Counted from the first letter of the stretch, positions 1 through 9,216 are shown. The stretch: DNA of 64,000 bases from Flammeovirga sp. SJP92 (GCF_001583495.1 NZ_LQAQ01000063.1:124001-188000), one strand, 5' to 3'. Translations and numbers: made by a program. Notes: a model not told the origin generated them from the letters alone.

Positions 1-1
1 T

Positions 2-409
2 TATATGGTATCACAACTTCATAAGAAAGGTGAGATTGACGGTGACATGAAAGATTACTATACTACTTTCTTGGCTGGTATTTTCAGATCTGTTCGTTTT
101 GGTGCCGCTTCAGCACATGGCGTAGCCAACATGATCCGTTTTAATTTCTTCAAAAAATATGGTGCATTTGAGCAAGATGCTTCTGGTCTTTATAAGGTGA
201 ATTATGAAAAAATGGAAGAAGCAATGAATGCTTTATCGGCCAAAATCTTAGAATTACAAGGAAATGGAGATTACAAAGGTGTTACTGAATTAGTAAAATC
301 TCATGGAAAGATCTCTTTTGAACTTCAAAAGGACTTGGATAAGATTGATGATGCAAATATTCCTACTGATGTTGTATTTAATCAAGGTGTAGAAGTTTTA
401 GGGCTTTAA
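2..409 (+). CDS. M49-family dipeptidyl-peptidase III-like zinc peptidase, C-terminal end (partial)
   Basis: The reading frame is open from the window edge, so this is the last ~136 residues of a longer protein. The ATG at position 5 is probably internal. The fragment contains FGAASAHGVANMIRFNFF, which matches the conserved C-terminal region of Bacteroidota M49 peptidases (dipeptidyl-peptidase III). These are zinc enzymes that release dipeptides from peptide N-termini. The HExxGH and EExxAD zinc motifs would lie upstream, outside the window, so activity cannot be judged here. A strong hairpin terminator follows 22 bases after the stop. The family call rests on motif recall, not alignment. Confidence 0.75.
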   Translation, partial: YMVSQLHKKGEIDGDMKDYYTTFLAGIFRSVRFGAASAHGVANMIRFNFFKKYGAFEQDASGLYKVNYEKMEEAMNALSAKILELQGNGDYKGVTELVKSHGKISFELQKDLDKIDDANIPTDVVFNQGVEVLGL

Positions 410-431
410 GCCAAAATCCATAAATTATTCT

Positions 432-470
432 AAAAACAGGTGTTAATTGGCTTTAACACCTGTTTTTTTC
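432..470 (+). terminator. Rho-independent terminator after the M49 peptidase gene
   Basis: Inverted repeat AACAGGTGTTA / TAACACCTGTT with a loop of about 8 bases, followed by a run of seven T. It ends the peptidase transcript before the tRNA gene. Confidence 0.85.
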
Positions 471-518
471 TCCCTCAAAATGAATTATTTAAAATTTTAT
501 CTCAAAAAATGTTTTGAG

Positions 519-526
519 TAGATTTG
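519..526 (+). promoter_or_regulatory. Putative Bacteroidota -7 box for tRNA-Trp
   Basis: TAGATTTG fits the TAnnTTTG consensus and lies about 50 bases upstream of the tRNA gene. The expected TTG -33 element is not clearly present (TTT at the right distance), so the call is moderate. Confidence 0.45.
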
Positions 527-577
527 TATAGAAATAATTTAACCGTTAATATTGCAACGTCTTAAAGAGAAAGACAC

Positions 578-650
578 ACGGGCATAGCTCAGCTGGTAGA
601 GTTACGGTCTCCAAAACCGCAGGTCGTGGGTTCGAATCCTACTGCCCGTG
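578..650 (+). tRNA. tRNA-Trp (anticodon CCA)
   Basis: This is a 73-nt cloverleaf. The acceptor stem ACGGGCA pairs with TGCCCGT. The D arm contains AGCTCAGCTGGTAGAG, and the anticodon CCA sits at 611-613 in loop CTCCAAA. The T loop is GGTTCGAATCC, and G650 is the discriminator, as usual for tRNA-Trp. CCA is not encoded. The outermost anticodon-stem pair (A604-C620) is mismatched. A terminator follows immediately, so the gene appears to be transcribed alone. Confidence 0.95.
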
Positions 651-652
651 CT

Positions 653-689
653 AAACCGCAAGTTCTGAATAGAATTTGCGGTTTTTTTT
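653..689 (+). terminator. Rho-independent terminator of tRNA-Trp
   Basis: Stem AAACCGCAA...TTGCGGTTT with an inner TTCT/AGAA pairing and then eight T, starting 3 bases after the tRNA. Confidence 0.9.
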
Positions 690-732
690 GTTTATAATGT
701 ACCTCTGATCAAATCGAGAAAAATCCACAGAT

Positions 733-1494
733 ATGAGATACTTTGCTGAAATCGCTTATTTAGGCACAAATTATCACGGCTGGCAAGTACAGCCTAATGC
801 TGAAACAGCTCAAGGGCATCTTGACTATGTTTTAAGCAAACTATTAGGCAAAGAAATCAATACAATTGGCAGTGGAAGAACCGACACTGGCGTACACTGC
901 TCCCAACAGTATGCACAGTTTGATTATGATGGTGATTTAAGCGGAAAAAATTTCCTGCACAGAGTCAACTCATTTCTTTCTCATGATATTGCTGTCAATA
1001 GCTTGTGGCAAGTGGACGAGGAAGCTCACGCCCGTTTTGATGCTACCAAAAGAAGTTACCGCTATGATATTGTTTTAGGAAAATCTCCTTTCAAACAAGG
1101 ATTAGTTTGGCAATATTTCAGACACCCTGATTTTGATAAACTCCAAGAGGCCGCTAAAGTATTATTAGAGTTTGAGGATTTCACTGCATTTTCTAAAAAA
1201 CATGCTGATGTACACACACACATATGTGACATTATGCAATCCTATTGGACAAAAGAAGGTGATACATTATCCTTCCACATCCAAGCCAACCGCTTTCTTA
1301 GAGGTATGATCAGAATTATCGTAGGGAATATGATGGAAGTAGGCATGGGAAGAATGACTACTGATTACATGAGGGAAACGCTTGCTACTAAAAGCAGAGA
1401 AAGAGCGGCTAAGTTTCTTGCTCCTGCTCAAGGACTATTCCTTTCGGAAGTACTTTATCCTGAAGAGATCTTTTTGAAGCAAATTGTGGATTGA
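733..1494 (+). CDS. truA: tRNA pseudouridine synthase A
   Basis: This 253-residue protein has the usual TruA length. TruA isomerises uridines 38-40 of the tRNA anticodon arm to pseudouridine. The signature GSGRTDTGVHCSQQ (around residues 46-60) holds the catalytic aspartate of RTDTGVH. FLHRVNSFL, RRSYRYDIVLG-like and NRFLRGMIRIIVGNMM segments follow in family order. The start is supported by the N-terminal beta strand MRYFAEIAYLGTNYHGWQ, which is the normal TruA beginning. It lies just downstream of tRNA-Trp but is separated from it by a terminator. No other function is likely. Confidence 0.96.
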   Translation: MRYFAEIAYLGTNYHGWQVQPNAETAQGHLDYVLSKLLGKEINTIGSGRTDTGVHCSQQYAQFDYDGDLSGKNFLHRVNSFLSHDIAVNSLWQVDEEAHARFDATKRSYRYDIVLGKSPFKQGLVWQYFRHPDFDKLQEAAKVLLEFEDFTAFSKKHADVHTHICDIMQSYWTKEGDTLSFHIQANRFLRGMIRIIVGNMMEVGMGRMTTDYMRETLATKSRERAAKFLAPAQGLFLSEVLYPEEIFLKQIVD

Positions 1495-1703
1495 GGTAAG
1501 AGGTAATTTATTTTACGTGGAGAGCTCACTTAATTTTTTAGCACAATACTTTCTTAACAAAATTTAAATAAGGCATCAACTAAAACCTATACTTTTAAAA
1601 AATCCTATAGAACTCTATTATACATTGTTCTTTAATCGAAGGTTTTCTACATTAATTCTACAAGCTTTTTTTTTGATTAAAGTAAACTTCAACACCTCAA
1701 TGT

Positions 1704-2537
1704 ATGAAAAATGTAATTTTTAATCTGATCATCTCTTTATTCATCATTTCGTGTAATTCAGACAATCAAACACTTATGGATCTTGGAAATGTTGATTTTG
1801 ACCTTGATCTTGAAGTTGACATCCCATCTACTTCTACCAACGAATTCACTCCTAATCACACTCTAGAAAAAAAGACTCCACAGAAAATAATTAAAGATGG
1901 AGAAATAACAATTAACGTTTCAGATTTAGAAAAATCAAAAATCAAGATAGACTCTATCATCAGTCAGTACAATGGATATTATGAAAGAGAGGAACTCAAA
2001 AATGACACATGGCAACAAGCTTATGAATTAAAAATAAGAGTACCAAGCAATGCTTTTGAGAAAGTTATTATACAAATAGAACCTGGCTACGGATCGATTA
2101 CACATAAAAAAATTAAAAGCAGAGATGTCACAGATCAATTCATTGATATTGAAACACGTCTGAAAAATAAAAGGAACTATCTCCAGAAATATAACGATCT
2201 CTTAAAAAGAGCGAAAACAGTAAAAGAGATTCTCGAAATAGAAGAAAAGATCAGAAAATTAGAAGAAGAGATTGAAAGTCAAACAGGACGTTTAAACTAT
2301 TTGAGTGATTTGGTAGCTTACAGTACGTTAGAACTTACTTTAAACAAACCAATTGACGAAAAATACCAAGCTCAAGAAAGAGATGACTTCTCAAAAAGAA
2401 TAGTCTATGCTTTTTCAAGTGGCTGGATTGGATTTGGAGATTTTATCGTATTTATGTTCAAACTATGGCCTTTTATTATCCTACTAGGAATAATCATTTA
2501 TGGCTGGAGAAGATATAGAGCAAAGAAGAAAAAATAG
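1704..2537 (+). CDS. DUF4349-domain lipoprotein
   Basis: A 277-residue protein beginning with a lipoprotein signal (hydrophobic LIISLFIISC, lipid-modified Cys at residue 17). Residues ~62-215 match the DUF4349 pattern: a beta-rich domain (DGEITINVSDLEKS, then YELKIRVPSNAFEKVI) followed by a long charged coiled coil (EEKIRKLEEEIESQTGRLNYL). A single transmembrane segment (about 245-266, PFIILLGIIIYGW) and a basic tail close the protein. That topology would tether it to the inner membrane at the C terminus while the N terminus is acylated. Function is unknown. It ends in a hairpin shared with the convergent downstream gene. Confidence 0.8.
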   Translation: MKNVIFNLIISLFIISCNSDNQTLMDLGNVDFDLDLEVDIPSTSTNEFTPNHTLEKKTPQKIIKDGEITINVSDLEKSKIKIDSIISQYNGYYEREELKNDTWQQAYELKIRVPSNAFEKVIIQIEPGYGSITHKKIKSRDVTDQFIDIETRLKNKRNYLQKYNDLLKRAKTVKEILEIEEKIRKLEEEIESQTGRLNYLSDLVAYSTLELTLNKPIDEKYQAQERDDFSKRIVYAFSSGWIGFGDFIVFMFKLWPFIILLGIIIYGWRRYRAKKKK

Positions 2538-2585
2538 TTTTAATTATCCGTTCATAAGAGAAAATTAGTGAGAAGCAGTCAATAA

Positions 2586-2617
2586 AAAAGGGACCTGAGT
2601 TTAGGCCCCTTTCTTTT
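2586..2617. terminator. Bidirectional terminator between convergent genes
   Basis: AAAGGGACCT / AGGCCCCTTT hairpin with one mismatch, flanked by A-rich DNA on one side and TTCTTTT on the other. It lies between the DUF4349 gene (+) and the lipoprotein gene at 2631 (-). Confidence 0.75.
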
Positions 2618-2630
2618 ATTAATGAAATGT

Positions 2631-3551
2631 TTATTCACAAACTTGAGTACAATAACTACTGTACCATCCCCATCGGCGAGTTCCTTCAAATTCATCTCCA
2701 AAACTCCATGCTGTTTCATCACTTGTCATGGCAGCATGAGCAGCAATAATATAACAGTCAGGAAGATCTGCTAAAGGTATAGTATAAGTATAAGACGAAA
2801 CTGCAGGGTCATGATCTGTTTTATAAGGGAATTGACCAGGCACTGGCGTTCCTCTTCGGTTAGTTGGCAATCCTTCTAAAGTCCCAACATATAAATGTGT
2901 CTCCGCAAACTGATCATCAGATGTAGAACTATAAGTGATATATAAGTTTTCCTCGTCATTTGTCACTAATAATTCTCCCACAAGAATAGTCTGGCCAGCA
3001 AATATTTCAAAGCTTTCAGTGACATAAACACATTCTTCATCGTCACCACAATCACCTTCAAAATCAAATGGGTAACAACCTTGACCTGATTTTATTAATA
3101 CAGTTCCAGAAGCAGCCTGAACATCTAAAGTGAACTCTACAGTAACCACTCCTCCTTGAAATCCGAAATCATCAAATTTCACAAAATCACCAGTATCAAA
3201 GGTACAATCTGTACCGCTTCCTGTTGTTGAAGTCAAATCCCAATCCATTCCATTTACTGTTGCGGAAACGAAATTATCAATGGTGACATATTCTCCTTCA
3301 CACGTCATTAATTGAAAAACCAAGTGGCTGATGTCTTGTGCGTTATCTTGGTCAATTTCTAAAGTGAAAGTAAACCCATCTGTAGTGGTGAGAATGTCAT
3401 AATCCCCGGCACCAGCCAGGCCATTTCTTTGATTTGAAGGAGTTTGAGAGGGCGATTCTTCTATATTAGAATTATTACACGAGTAAAATAACATAGAAAC
3501 AAAAAAGGTTAGCAAAAGATACCAACCGCTTTTTTTGGATAGCGTTGTCAT
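2631..3551 (-). CDS. Hypothetical lipoprotein, beta-rich
   Basis: I chose the ATG at 3551 rather than the longer ORF from 3617, because it places a clean lipoprotein signal (WYLLLTFFVSMLFYSC) at the N terminus of a 306-residue product. The rest is beta-rich and acidic with several cysteine pairs (CEGEY, GSGTDCTF, GQGCYPFDFEGDCGDDEECVY, SSYCTQVCE), which suggests disulfides outside the inner membrane. I do not recognise a family. The C-terminal half (VGTLEGLPTNRRGTPVPGQFPYKTDHD...) resembles secreted Bacteroidota proteins of unknown role. It stands alone between a shared terminator and a long intergenic stretch. Confidence 0.6.
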   Translation of the reverse strand: MTTLSKKSGWYLLLTFFVSMLFYSCNNSNIEESPSQTPSNQRNGLAGAGDYDILTTTDGFTFTLEIDQDNAQDISHLVFQLMTCEGEYVTIDNFVSATVNGMDWDLTSTTGSGTDCTFDTGDFVKFDDFGFQGGVVTVEFTLDVQAASGTVLIKSGQGCYPFDFEGDCGDDEECVYVTESFEIFAGQTILVGELLVTNDEENLYITYSSTSDDQFAETHLYVGTLEGLPTNRRGTPVPGQFPYKTDHDPAVSSYTYTIPLADLPDCYIIAAHAAMTSDETAWSFGDEFEGTRRWGWYSSYCTQVCE

Positions 3552-3940
3552 AATAAGCAAGAGTTTAGAGAAATGAGCAAGTAGATAAAACGAATTAGCA
3601 CTAGTACTGAAGTGCAAATGAAATGAGTGATTATTGAAAGAATTTAGAATAGATCAGTACTTATTAAGTGTAAATTACACATTTAACAACACGTAAACAA
3701 AAGGAAGTAACTTAATAGCTTTTTTAAAAAGAAATAGGGAAGCACACATAAATCAAGTAATATTATTTCAATTAAAAATACTATTACAGCCCTATTTTAG
3801 GCATCTATAAAGCTATCCGACATTGATATAAATCGCTCTTTTCCAACCCTTTTAAGCTTATATTTTTTAACTTCTAGCCATTCATTACATCAAAGATGAT
3901 TTAAAAGTCACCCAAACACTACAAATGTAAACTGCTACTA
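3552..3940. other. Intergenic stretch without recognisable gene
   Basis: About 390 AT-rich bases. The only structure I see is the short palindrome GTGTAAATTACAC at 3668-3680. I find no ORF with coding character and no RNA-like hairpin set. Confidence 0.5.
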
Positions 3941-4435
3941 CTATTTATTGACAGAACGATAGGACTCGTCCCCTCTTTTTTCTAAAATGACAGATTTAGG
4001 AGCAAAACCCAGTTTATTATAAAATGCAATAACCTGTTCATTTTCTACTCCAACAGCTATTTTTTGGATAGCCACACCTTTATAGTTCAGCCAATTCATG
4101 GCCTCTTTCATCATCTCTGAACCGATATCATCTTCTCGGTATTCTTCCAAGACATAAAGAGATTCAATCTCTCCTACTGTCGTATCACATTTATGCACAG
4201 AGACAATTAGATACCCCACAAGCATATTATTAGCTTTTGCGGTAATCACCAACATGTCTTTCGCTTTTTCAAGTAATTTATTACGTCTTCTGACCCAATC
4301 CCTATCCGTAGGTTGAATCATAACGTCGTATCTTAAATGATGATGCATTGCAAATAGCTTTTTCCATAGTTCTGCGACTTCATCAATCGATGATGCATCA
4401 TTAATATCGATAGTGTATTGGCTAGTCAATTTCAT
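3941..4435 (-). CDS. GNAT-family N-acetyltransferase
   Basis: A 164-residue single-domain protein of normal GNAT length. Motif A appears as IESLYVLEEYREDDIGSEMMKEAMNWL (residues ~91-117), which has the acetyl-CoA pyrophosphate-binding V-x-x-x-x-R-x-x-x-I/L-G arrangement in slightly altered form (EYREDDIGSEM). Motif B follows with KIAVGVENEQVIAFYNKLGFAPKSVILEKR. The substrate cannot be told from sequence. It is monocistronic, with a terminator belonging to the next gene just upstream. Confidence 0.85.
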   Translation of the reverse strand: MKLTSQYTIDINDASSIDEVAELWKKLFAMHHHLRYDVMIQPTDRDWVRRRNKLLEKAKDMLVITAKANNMLVGYLIVSVHKCDTTVGEIESLYVLEEYREDDIGSEMMKEAMNWLNYKGVAIQKIAVGVENEQVIAFYNKLGFAPKSVILEKRGDESYRSVNK

Positions 4436-4504
4436 TTCTATTGGATTTTGGTGTGTTGTCTTAGCTTTGATTCTTAAAATTGATCAAATTACAGTCAAAA
4501 ACAA

Positions 4505-4540
4505 AGCCTTCTATATCAAAAATAATTGATACAGAAGGCT
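4505..4540 (-). terminator. Terminator of the metallophosphoesterase gene
   Basis: AGCCTTCT-A-TATCA / TGATA-C-AGAAGGCT hairpin. On the minus strand it is followed by TTTGTTTTTG. Confidence 0.7.
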
Positions 4541-4612
4541 AATTTCATGCTCTAAGTAACCTAAAGTAAGTAACTTTGAGCATATTTATTGAATACCTTA
4601 TTGATGATATTT

Positions 4613-5569
4613 TTAGAATTTTAAAAATCGATCTGAAACAGAAGGAGAAATCTCATAATCAAAATTTACTCCTAAATCTTTCGGCCCTGGAGCTATAAAA
4701 TCTCCCTCTACTCCCATAATATCAATAAAACCTTGCTCATTGATCTCAATTATAGCATAAACAGGTATTTTATAAGGCACTGTATTTTTCAAAGCGGGAC
4801 GGTAATCATTTACTTCATCAGAAAACCTTTCTTTAAACTGAAACTCTTTTCCTACCCATTCATAAGACATACTGTTGATCCTTACATAATGAATACCGTT
4901 TATTTCATGATAATCATCGTGATGATCATGCCCACTGAAACAAGCAATAACCTTTTTCTTCTCCTGATTAACCTCTTCAAAAATACACCTTACTTCATCT
5001 CCATTTTTCACACCCGATTCACCATCTAAGTTCTGATGAGAGAATACAATCACTTTTTTATTTGTCTGAGCAAGATCCTCCTTCAACCATTCCAACTGAC
5101 TATGTGGTAAAGTTGCTCTTGTTGGTTTATGTGCAAAATAATTTCCTTTTTCATAGTCAACATATGATGAATCCTCTACAAAGAAATTAGGGTCCAATAC
5201 TATAAAATGAAATGCTCCTTGATCAAAAGAATAGAAGTTTTTCTTCATATCAATATAATCCATCACTTCTTCTTTTGAAGACACATCCATATCATGATTA
5301 CCCAATACATGGTATTTTTGACCTGCAAAAGAATTCCACACTTTCAAAAAATATTTATTCTGCTCTCTGGGATAACAAAAGTCTCCCAACTGAATGATGA
5401 AGTCTACTTTTTCTTTCTGAGCTTGCTGTACAAAGGTTTGGAGGCGTTGGGGAGCATCGTGAATAATATCTTGATGTACATCTGTACAAACAGCAAATTT
5501 TACGCTTTTCTTTTCCGAACAAGAAACACAAAATACCCCCAACAGGAGTAAAAGATGTAGTTTTTTCAT
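4613..5569 (-). CDS. Calcineurin-like metallophosphoesterase, lipoprotein
   Basis: A 318-residue protein with a lipoprotein signal (LLLLLGVFCVSC, Cys 17). The metallophosphoesterase metal ligands appear in order: TDVHQD (D-x-H, about residue 29), IIQLGDFCYP (G-D), VLGNHDMD (G-N-H-D), VFSHQNLDG (H) and CFSGHDHHDDY (G-H-x-H). The fold hydrolyses phosphoesters or phosphoanhydrides with two metal ions. The lipid anchor implies a periplasmic or outer-membrane site. The substrate is unknown. Similar secreted members act on nucleotides or phospholipids, but nothing here decides between them. The gene is single, with its own terminator. Confidence 0.85.
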   Translation of the reverse strand: MKKLHLLLLLGVFCVSCSEKKSVKFAVCTDVHQDIIHDAPQRLQTFVQQAQKEKVDFIIQLGDFCYPREQNKYFLKVWNSFAGQKYHVLGNHDMDVSSKEEVMDYIDMKKNFYSFDQGAFHFIVLDPNFFVEDSSYVDYEKGNYFAHKPTRATLPHSQLEWLKEDLAQTNKKVIVFSHQNLDGESGVKNGDEVRCIFEEVNQEKKKVIACFSGHDHHDDYHEINGIHYVRINSMSYEWVGKEFQFKERFSDEVNDYRPALKNTVPYKIPVYAIIEINEQGFIDIMGVEGDFIAPGPKDLGVNFDYEISPSVSDRFLKF

Positions 5570-5690
5570 GATTGATTCTTTTAGGTGAAATGACTATTGA
5601 ATTTAACCCAACTTCAATCGATTTTATATCTATTTCTTATCTTATAATAAAGCTTGATTATCTATTAATTCACAAGTGGAATTTATACAT

Positions 5691-5729
5691 GATTCGAACG
5701 GGCGTTGTGATACCACACCACCACTACAG
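5691..5729. repeat. Degenerate REP-like element
   Basis: This sequence runs GATTCGAACGGGCGTTGTG, then ATACCACACC, then ACCACTACAG. It has the same layout as the element at 41233-41272 (GGTTCGCATGGACGTTGTA...CACTACA): a TTCG head, a GGxCGTTGT core and a CACTACA tail. The hairpin here is decayed, with only TGTG/CACA left. Confidence 0.5.
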
Positions 5730-5801
5730 TAACTGTGATGTGAGATGAGATGATTTAATAGGTTAAGAAAAATATTCTACTTTTCAAAAAATACATAAAA
5801 C

Positions 5802-5839
5802 AAAACCTCTAATATTAGCTGAACTAACATTAGAGGTTT
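5802..5839 (-). terminator. Terminator of pdhB
   Basis: AAACCTCTAAT-A-TTAG / CTAA-C-ATTAGAGGTTT hairpin, followed on the minus strand by TTGTTTTA. Confidence 0.75.
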
Positions 5840-5864
5840 ATTTATGCTTTAGGCAATCCGAAGA

Positions 5865-6845
5865 TTACTTTCTGTACATTACTTTTTTCACTGCTTCAAC
5901 AGTACGCTCAACGTTTGGCAAGATCTCTTCGATCAATGTTGGCGCGTATGGAAGAGGAACATCTTTAGAAGCTACTCTTACTACTGGAGAATCTAAGTGA
6001 TCAAATGCGTGAAGTTGTACGTGGTGAGAAATCTCAGATGAGATTGACGCTAATGGCCAAGCTTCCTCAACTACAACTAAACGGTTTGTTTTCTTCACTG
6101 ATTTTAAGATAGCATCAAAATCGATTGGTCTTACAGTACGTAAATCAATTACATCACAAGAAATACCTGCTTTCTCTAATTCTTCTGCCGCTTTAGTGAT
6201 TACGTGAACCATTTTACCGAATGAAACTAAAGTTACATCAGTACCTTCCTGGATAACGTTTGCAACACCCAAAGGAATGATATATTCACTCTCTGGCACT
6301 TCACCTTTATCAGCATACATTAATTCTGATTCCATAAAGATAACTGGATCATTATCTCTGATCGATGCTTTCAATAAACCTTTTGCATCGTATGGATTAG
6401 AAGGAACAACCACTTTAAGACCTGGAGTATTAGCATACCAGTTTTCAAAGTTTTGTGAGTGCTGAGCACCTAACTGTCCAGCGTTACCTGTTGGTCCACG
6501 GAATACCATTGGCGCAGAGTATTGTCCACCTGACATCGAAAGGATTTTCGCCGCACTGTTGATTACTTGGTCTATAGCTACCAACGAGAAGTTGAATGTC
6601 ATAAACTCTACAATCGGACGAGTACCGTTCATTGCTGCACCTACACCGATACCAGCAAATCCAAGTTCTGCAATTGGCGTATCGATCACTCTATCCGGAC
6701 CGAATTCGTCTAACATTCCTTGTGTTACTTTGTATGCTCCGTTGTATTCTGCAACTTCCTCACCCATGATGAAGACATCCTTATCACGACGCATTTCCTC
6801 TTGCATCGCCTCTCTAAGAGCTTCTCTGAATTGAATTTCTCTCAT
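5865..6845 (-). CDS. pdhB: Pyruvate dehydrogenase E1 component, beta subunit
   Basis: A 326-residue protein, the normal length for the beta chain of the alpha2beta2 E1 enzyme. The E1 decarboxylates pyruvate with thiamine diphosphate and passes acetyl groups to E2. Family segments include REALREAMQEEMRRD, VFIMGEEVAEYNGAYKVTQGM (the conserved Glu that activates ThDP), DTPIAELGFAGIGVGAAM, RGPTGNAGQLGAQHSQ and a C-terminal transketolase domain (VVVEEAWPLASISSEI, PVVRVASKDVPLPYAP). The alpha subunit and E2 are not adjacent, so complex genes are dispersed. A branched-chain 2-oxoacid E1 beta is the main alternative. The overall match to Bacteroidota PdhB is stronger. Confidence 0.9.
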   Translation of the reverse strand: MREIQFREALREAMQEEMRRDKDVFIMGEEVAEYNGAYKVTQGMLDEFGPDRVIDTPIAELGFAGIGVGAAMNGTRPIVEFMTFNFSLVAIDQVINSAAKILSMSGGQYSAPMVFRGPTGNAGQLGAQHSQNFENWYANTPGLKVVVPSNPYDAKGLLKASIRDNDPVIFMESELMYADKGEVPESEYIIPLGVANVIQEGTDVTLVSFGKMVHVITKAAEELEKAGISCDVIDLRTVRPIDFDAILKSVKKTNRLVVVEEAWPLASISSEISHHVQLHAFDHLDSPVVRVASKDVPLPYAPTLIEEILPNVERTVEAVKKVMYRK

Positions 6846-7080
6846 TACTTATTAAAAGTTCTGCTAATAATATATATCAGTATTTTCGTTTTCGGATGCC
6901 AAGATAAGAAGATTTATGCTATTTTTTAAGCTTATCAATAAAAGGTTTTCATAAAAAAAGAACATTCATCATTAAGCTATAGCAAGTAAGGTAAATTTTT
7001 ATCACCTCTTCACATTTCAGCAGGTCATACAAAAATGACTTAAGCAATTGATAACATCTTTTTTAGGAAGTCATGAAACA

Positions 7081-7114
7081 CAAAAAAGCCTATCCTTAAT
7101 GAAAAGGATAGGCT
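7081..7114 (-). terminator. Terminator of the OmpA-like lipoprotein gene
   Basis: AGCCTATCCTT / AAGGATAGGCT perfect 11-bp stem. On the minus strand it is followed by six T. The ~300-base gap 6846-7147 holds nothing else recognisable. Confidence 0.9.
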
Positions 7115-7147
7115 CTTGCTATATTATAGAACTACTTCTAAATCTAA

Positions 7148-8938
7148 TTATTTAGTAGCAGCTTGGAAATCTGCATTTTCCCATAAAGCGAAGAACTCAA
7201 GATCTTGAGCCGCTTTAGTTTTCAACTCACCTGCAGCTTTGATTTCGCTGATAGCTGTAGCAGCATCAGATTTTCTAGCAGCAACGATTGCTAAACCGTA
7301 GTGAGCCCACTCAGTACCTGACTCGTTGAAAGCTGTTGAAGCTTGTGAGAAGTCATTAGCACCTGATTTTTCAGCTTTTAATAAGTAAGCTAAACCTTTG
7401 TTGTAAACAACTGTAGCATCATCTCCTGCTGAAGATAAGTACTGGATAGCACCGTCATAATCGCCATCAGTGATTGCAACATAACCTTTAACAGCATTTG
7501 CAGTAGCAGCTACTGAAGGGTTGCTAGAGTTAGCTTTCTCTAAGTCAGCTTGAGCACCAGCAATATCACCTTTCATTAACTTAGCACCAGCAAGGTTAGC
7601 ATAAGCTTCAGGAACATTGTTAGACTTAGCAGCTGTCTCGAAGTGAGGGATTGCTTTCTCTACTAACGCCATAACATCACCACCTTGTTTCGCTTGAGCA
7701 AATAAAGTAGCACCTAAGTTATTGTGAGCGATAGCTGAATCATCTTTACGTACAGCAGCTTCGTAAATTTTTACTTTAGCAGCTAAATCCGAAGATAAGT
7801 GAGCAGCATATAATAACTCCTCAGAAGATAATGAATCTAAAGCCATTTGACCTTCTGCGATGCTAGCCGCACGAGCTGAGATCTCAGCATCAGTAAGCTT
7901 TTCTTTAATCTGTAAGATCTCAGATTTAGCATTACGTAATGGAGGGTAAACATAACGGAATAATTTCTTGTAAGAAGCAAGTGACTGTAATTTCAATTGC
8001 TTAGATACGAAATCACCTGATCCGTTTACTACTGACATGATTTCATCTTTCTCAGCATCAGTAAATTTATCTGAATCTTTTAAGATTGCTTTGAACGCTG
8101 TCCAGTTTTCAACTACTGGCTTTGTTACAAATTGAGGAGCAGCTTCCTCTTCAACCTTATTTTTCTTTAACAAGTACTCGTAATACTTTTGTACAGCCTC
8201 AGGACGCTTGTTTGCTAATTTAGTATTTACTTCTGTAGAACCTTCTGGTGAGTGAGAACCAGTAATTGTTACTGTTCTTGTAGGGTTCTTAGCAGCTACA
8301 TAATTAGATAACTCTTTACCTTCAGCACCTCTCTTCTCAGAAGAACGTAATACTGATGATCCTTGTAAGAAGAAGAAATCCACGTTAGATGGGATGTACT
8401 CTTCAGCGTTGTTGTAACCGTGATCCGCAAAGTTTGCGATAAAAGTAGGCTGAACGTTTTTGATCGTAGTGATAACACCTTGACCCATGTTGTTAGGCAT
8501 TGCTGCGAAAGCACCTTCGTTAGACTCTTTTACTTTTTGGTTTTTAACTTTAGTCGCACGACCTAAGTATTCTAATTGACCTCTCTCATACTTATCCTCA
8601 TAAGCAAAAGCCATACGCTCGTGTAAAGCCGGGGTCGCTTCAGGAGCATCAGCGTAGTCATCACCGTTGAAGCTTACTACACCTACTTCTACAGGCTCAG
8701 CATCGTTCGGGTTGTATTGAACTACAACATCATAAGTATAACCTTTCTTTAATAATTTTGGAGGAAGTTTTGTGTCAAGTTCAAAAACAACCGAATCACC
8801 ATGTAATTCTAATGGTGAAGGATTAATTGTCATTCCTTGCTCTTGTGCTAGCTTATTCACATCAACTGGGTTACAGTTAGTAAATAACATTGTTCCAGCA
8901 GCAAGTACTGTAGACAAAGCATTAGTGTATTTGTTCAT
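7148..8938 (-). CDS. OmpA-like / TPR-repeat lipoprotein
   Basis: I chose the ATG at 8938 (MNKYTNALS...). It gives a lipoprotein signal with Cys in TMLFTNC and a product of 596 residues. An N-terminal beta-rich region is followed by an OmpA-C-like peptidoglycan-binding motif (VTITGSHSPEGSTEVNTKLA, NKRPEAVQKYY, around 225-255). The C-terminal third has TPR-like repeats (AIAHNNLGATLFAQAKQGGD, PEAYANLAGAKLMKGDIAGA, AVKGYVAITDGDYDGAIQYL). The codons are strongly biased to GCT/GCA/GAA, suggesting high expression. A role linking outer membrane and cell wall is inferred; no specific name is justified. It is monocistronic with a strong terminator. Confidence 0.75.
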   Translation of the reverse strand: MNKYTNALSTVLAAGTMLFTNCNPVDVNKLAQEQGMTINPSPLELHGDSVVFELDTKLPPKLLKKGYTYDVVVQYNPNDAEPVEVGVVSFNGDDYADAPEATPALHERMAFAYEDKYERGQLEYLGRATKVKNQKVKESNEGAFAAMPNNMGQGVITTIKNVQPTFIANFADHGYNNAEEYIPSNVDFFFLQGSSVLRSSEKRGAEGKELSNYVAAKNPTRTVTITGSHSPEGSTEVNTKLANKRPEAVQKYYEYLLKKNKVEEEAAPQFVTKPVVENWTAFKAILKDSDKFTDAEKDEIMSVVNGSGDFVSKQLKLQSLASYKKLFRYVYPPLRNAKSEILQIKEKLTDAEISARAASIAEGQMALDSLSSEELLYAAHLSSDLAAKVKIYEAAVRKDDSAIAHNNLGATLFAQAKQGGDVMALVEKAIPHFETAAKSNNVPEAYANLAGAKLMKGDIAGAQADLEKANSSNPSVAATANAVKGYVAITDGDYDGAIQYLSSAGDDATVVYNKGLAYLLKAEKSGANDFSQASTAFNESGTEWAHYGLAIVAARKSDAATAISEIKAAGELKTKAAQDLEFFALWENADFQAATK

Positions 8939-9216
8939 AATCGTCATCCAATTTTTCTATTTCTAGGTTCCGCAATTTAATTGCCTTAACTCAATTGTTC
9001 ACCTACGCAGTACAAATATTAACTTTTTTTAGAAGTTTGAATTTATAAATAGTATGATATCAAATGAATATAGCATTTTAGTTGCGTAATTTTTCAGTTT
9101 TCAAAGATAAGTGAATACAATTTACTAACTCTTAATGCTTATTATTATTATAAAAGATTAACAAAAAATAAGATTCAAGAGTTACTTTAATTCATTTTTT
9201 CTAATTAGAGGTTATT

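Noticed and set aside
578-690. tRNA-Trp as an integration site
   Set aside because: There is no repeated tRNA 3' end and no integrase nearby. The downstream hairpin is an ordinary terminator.
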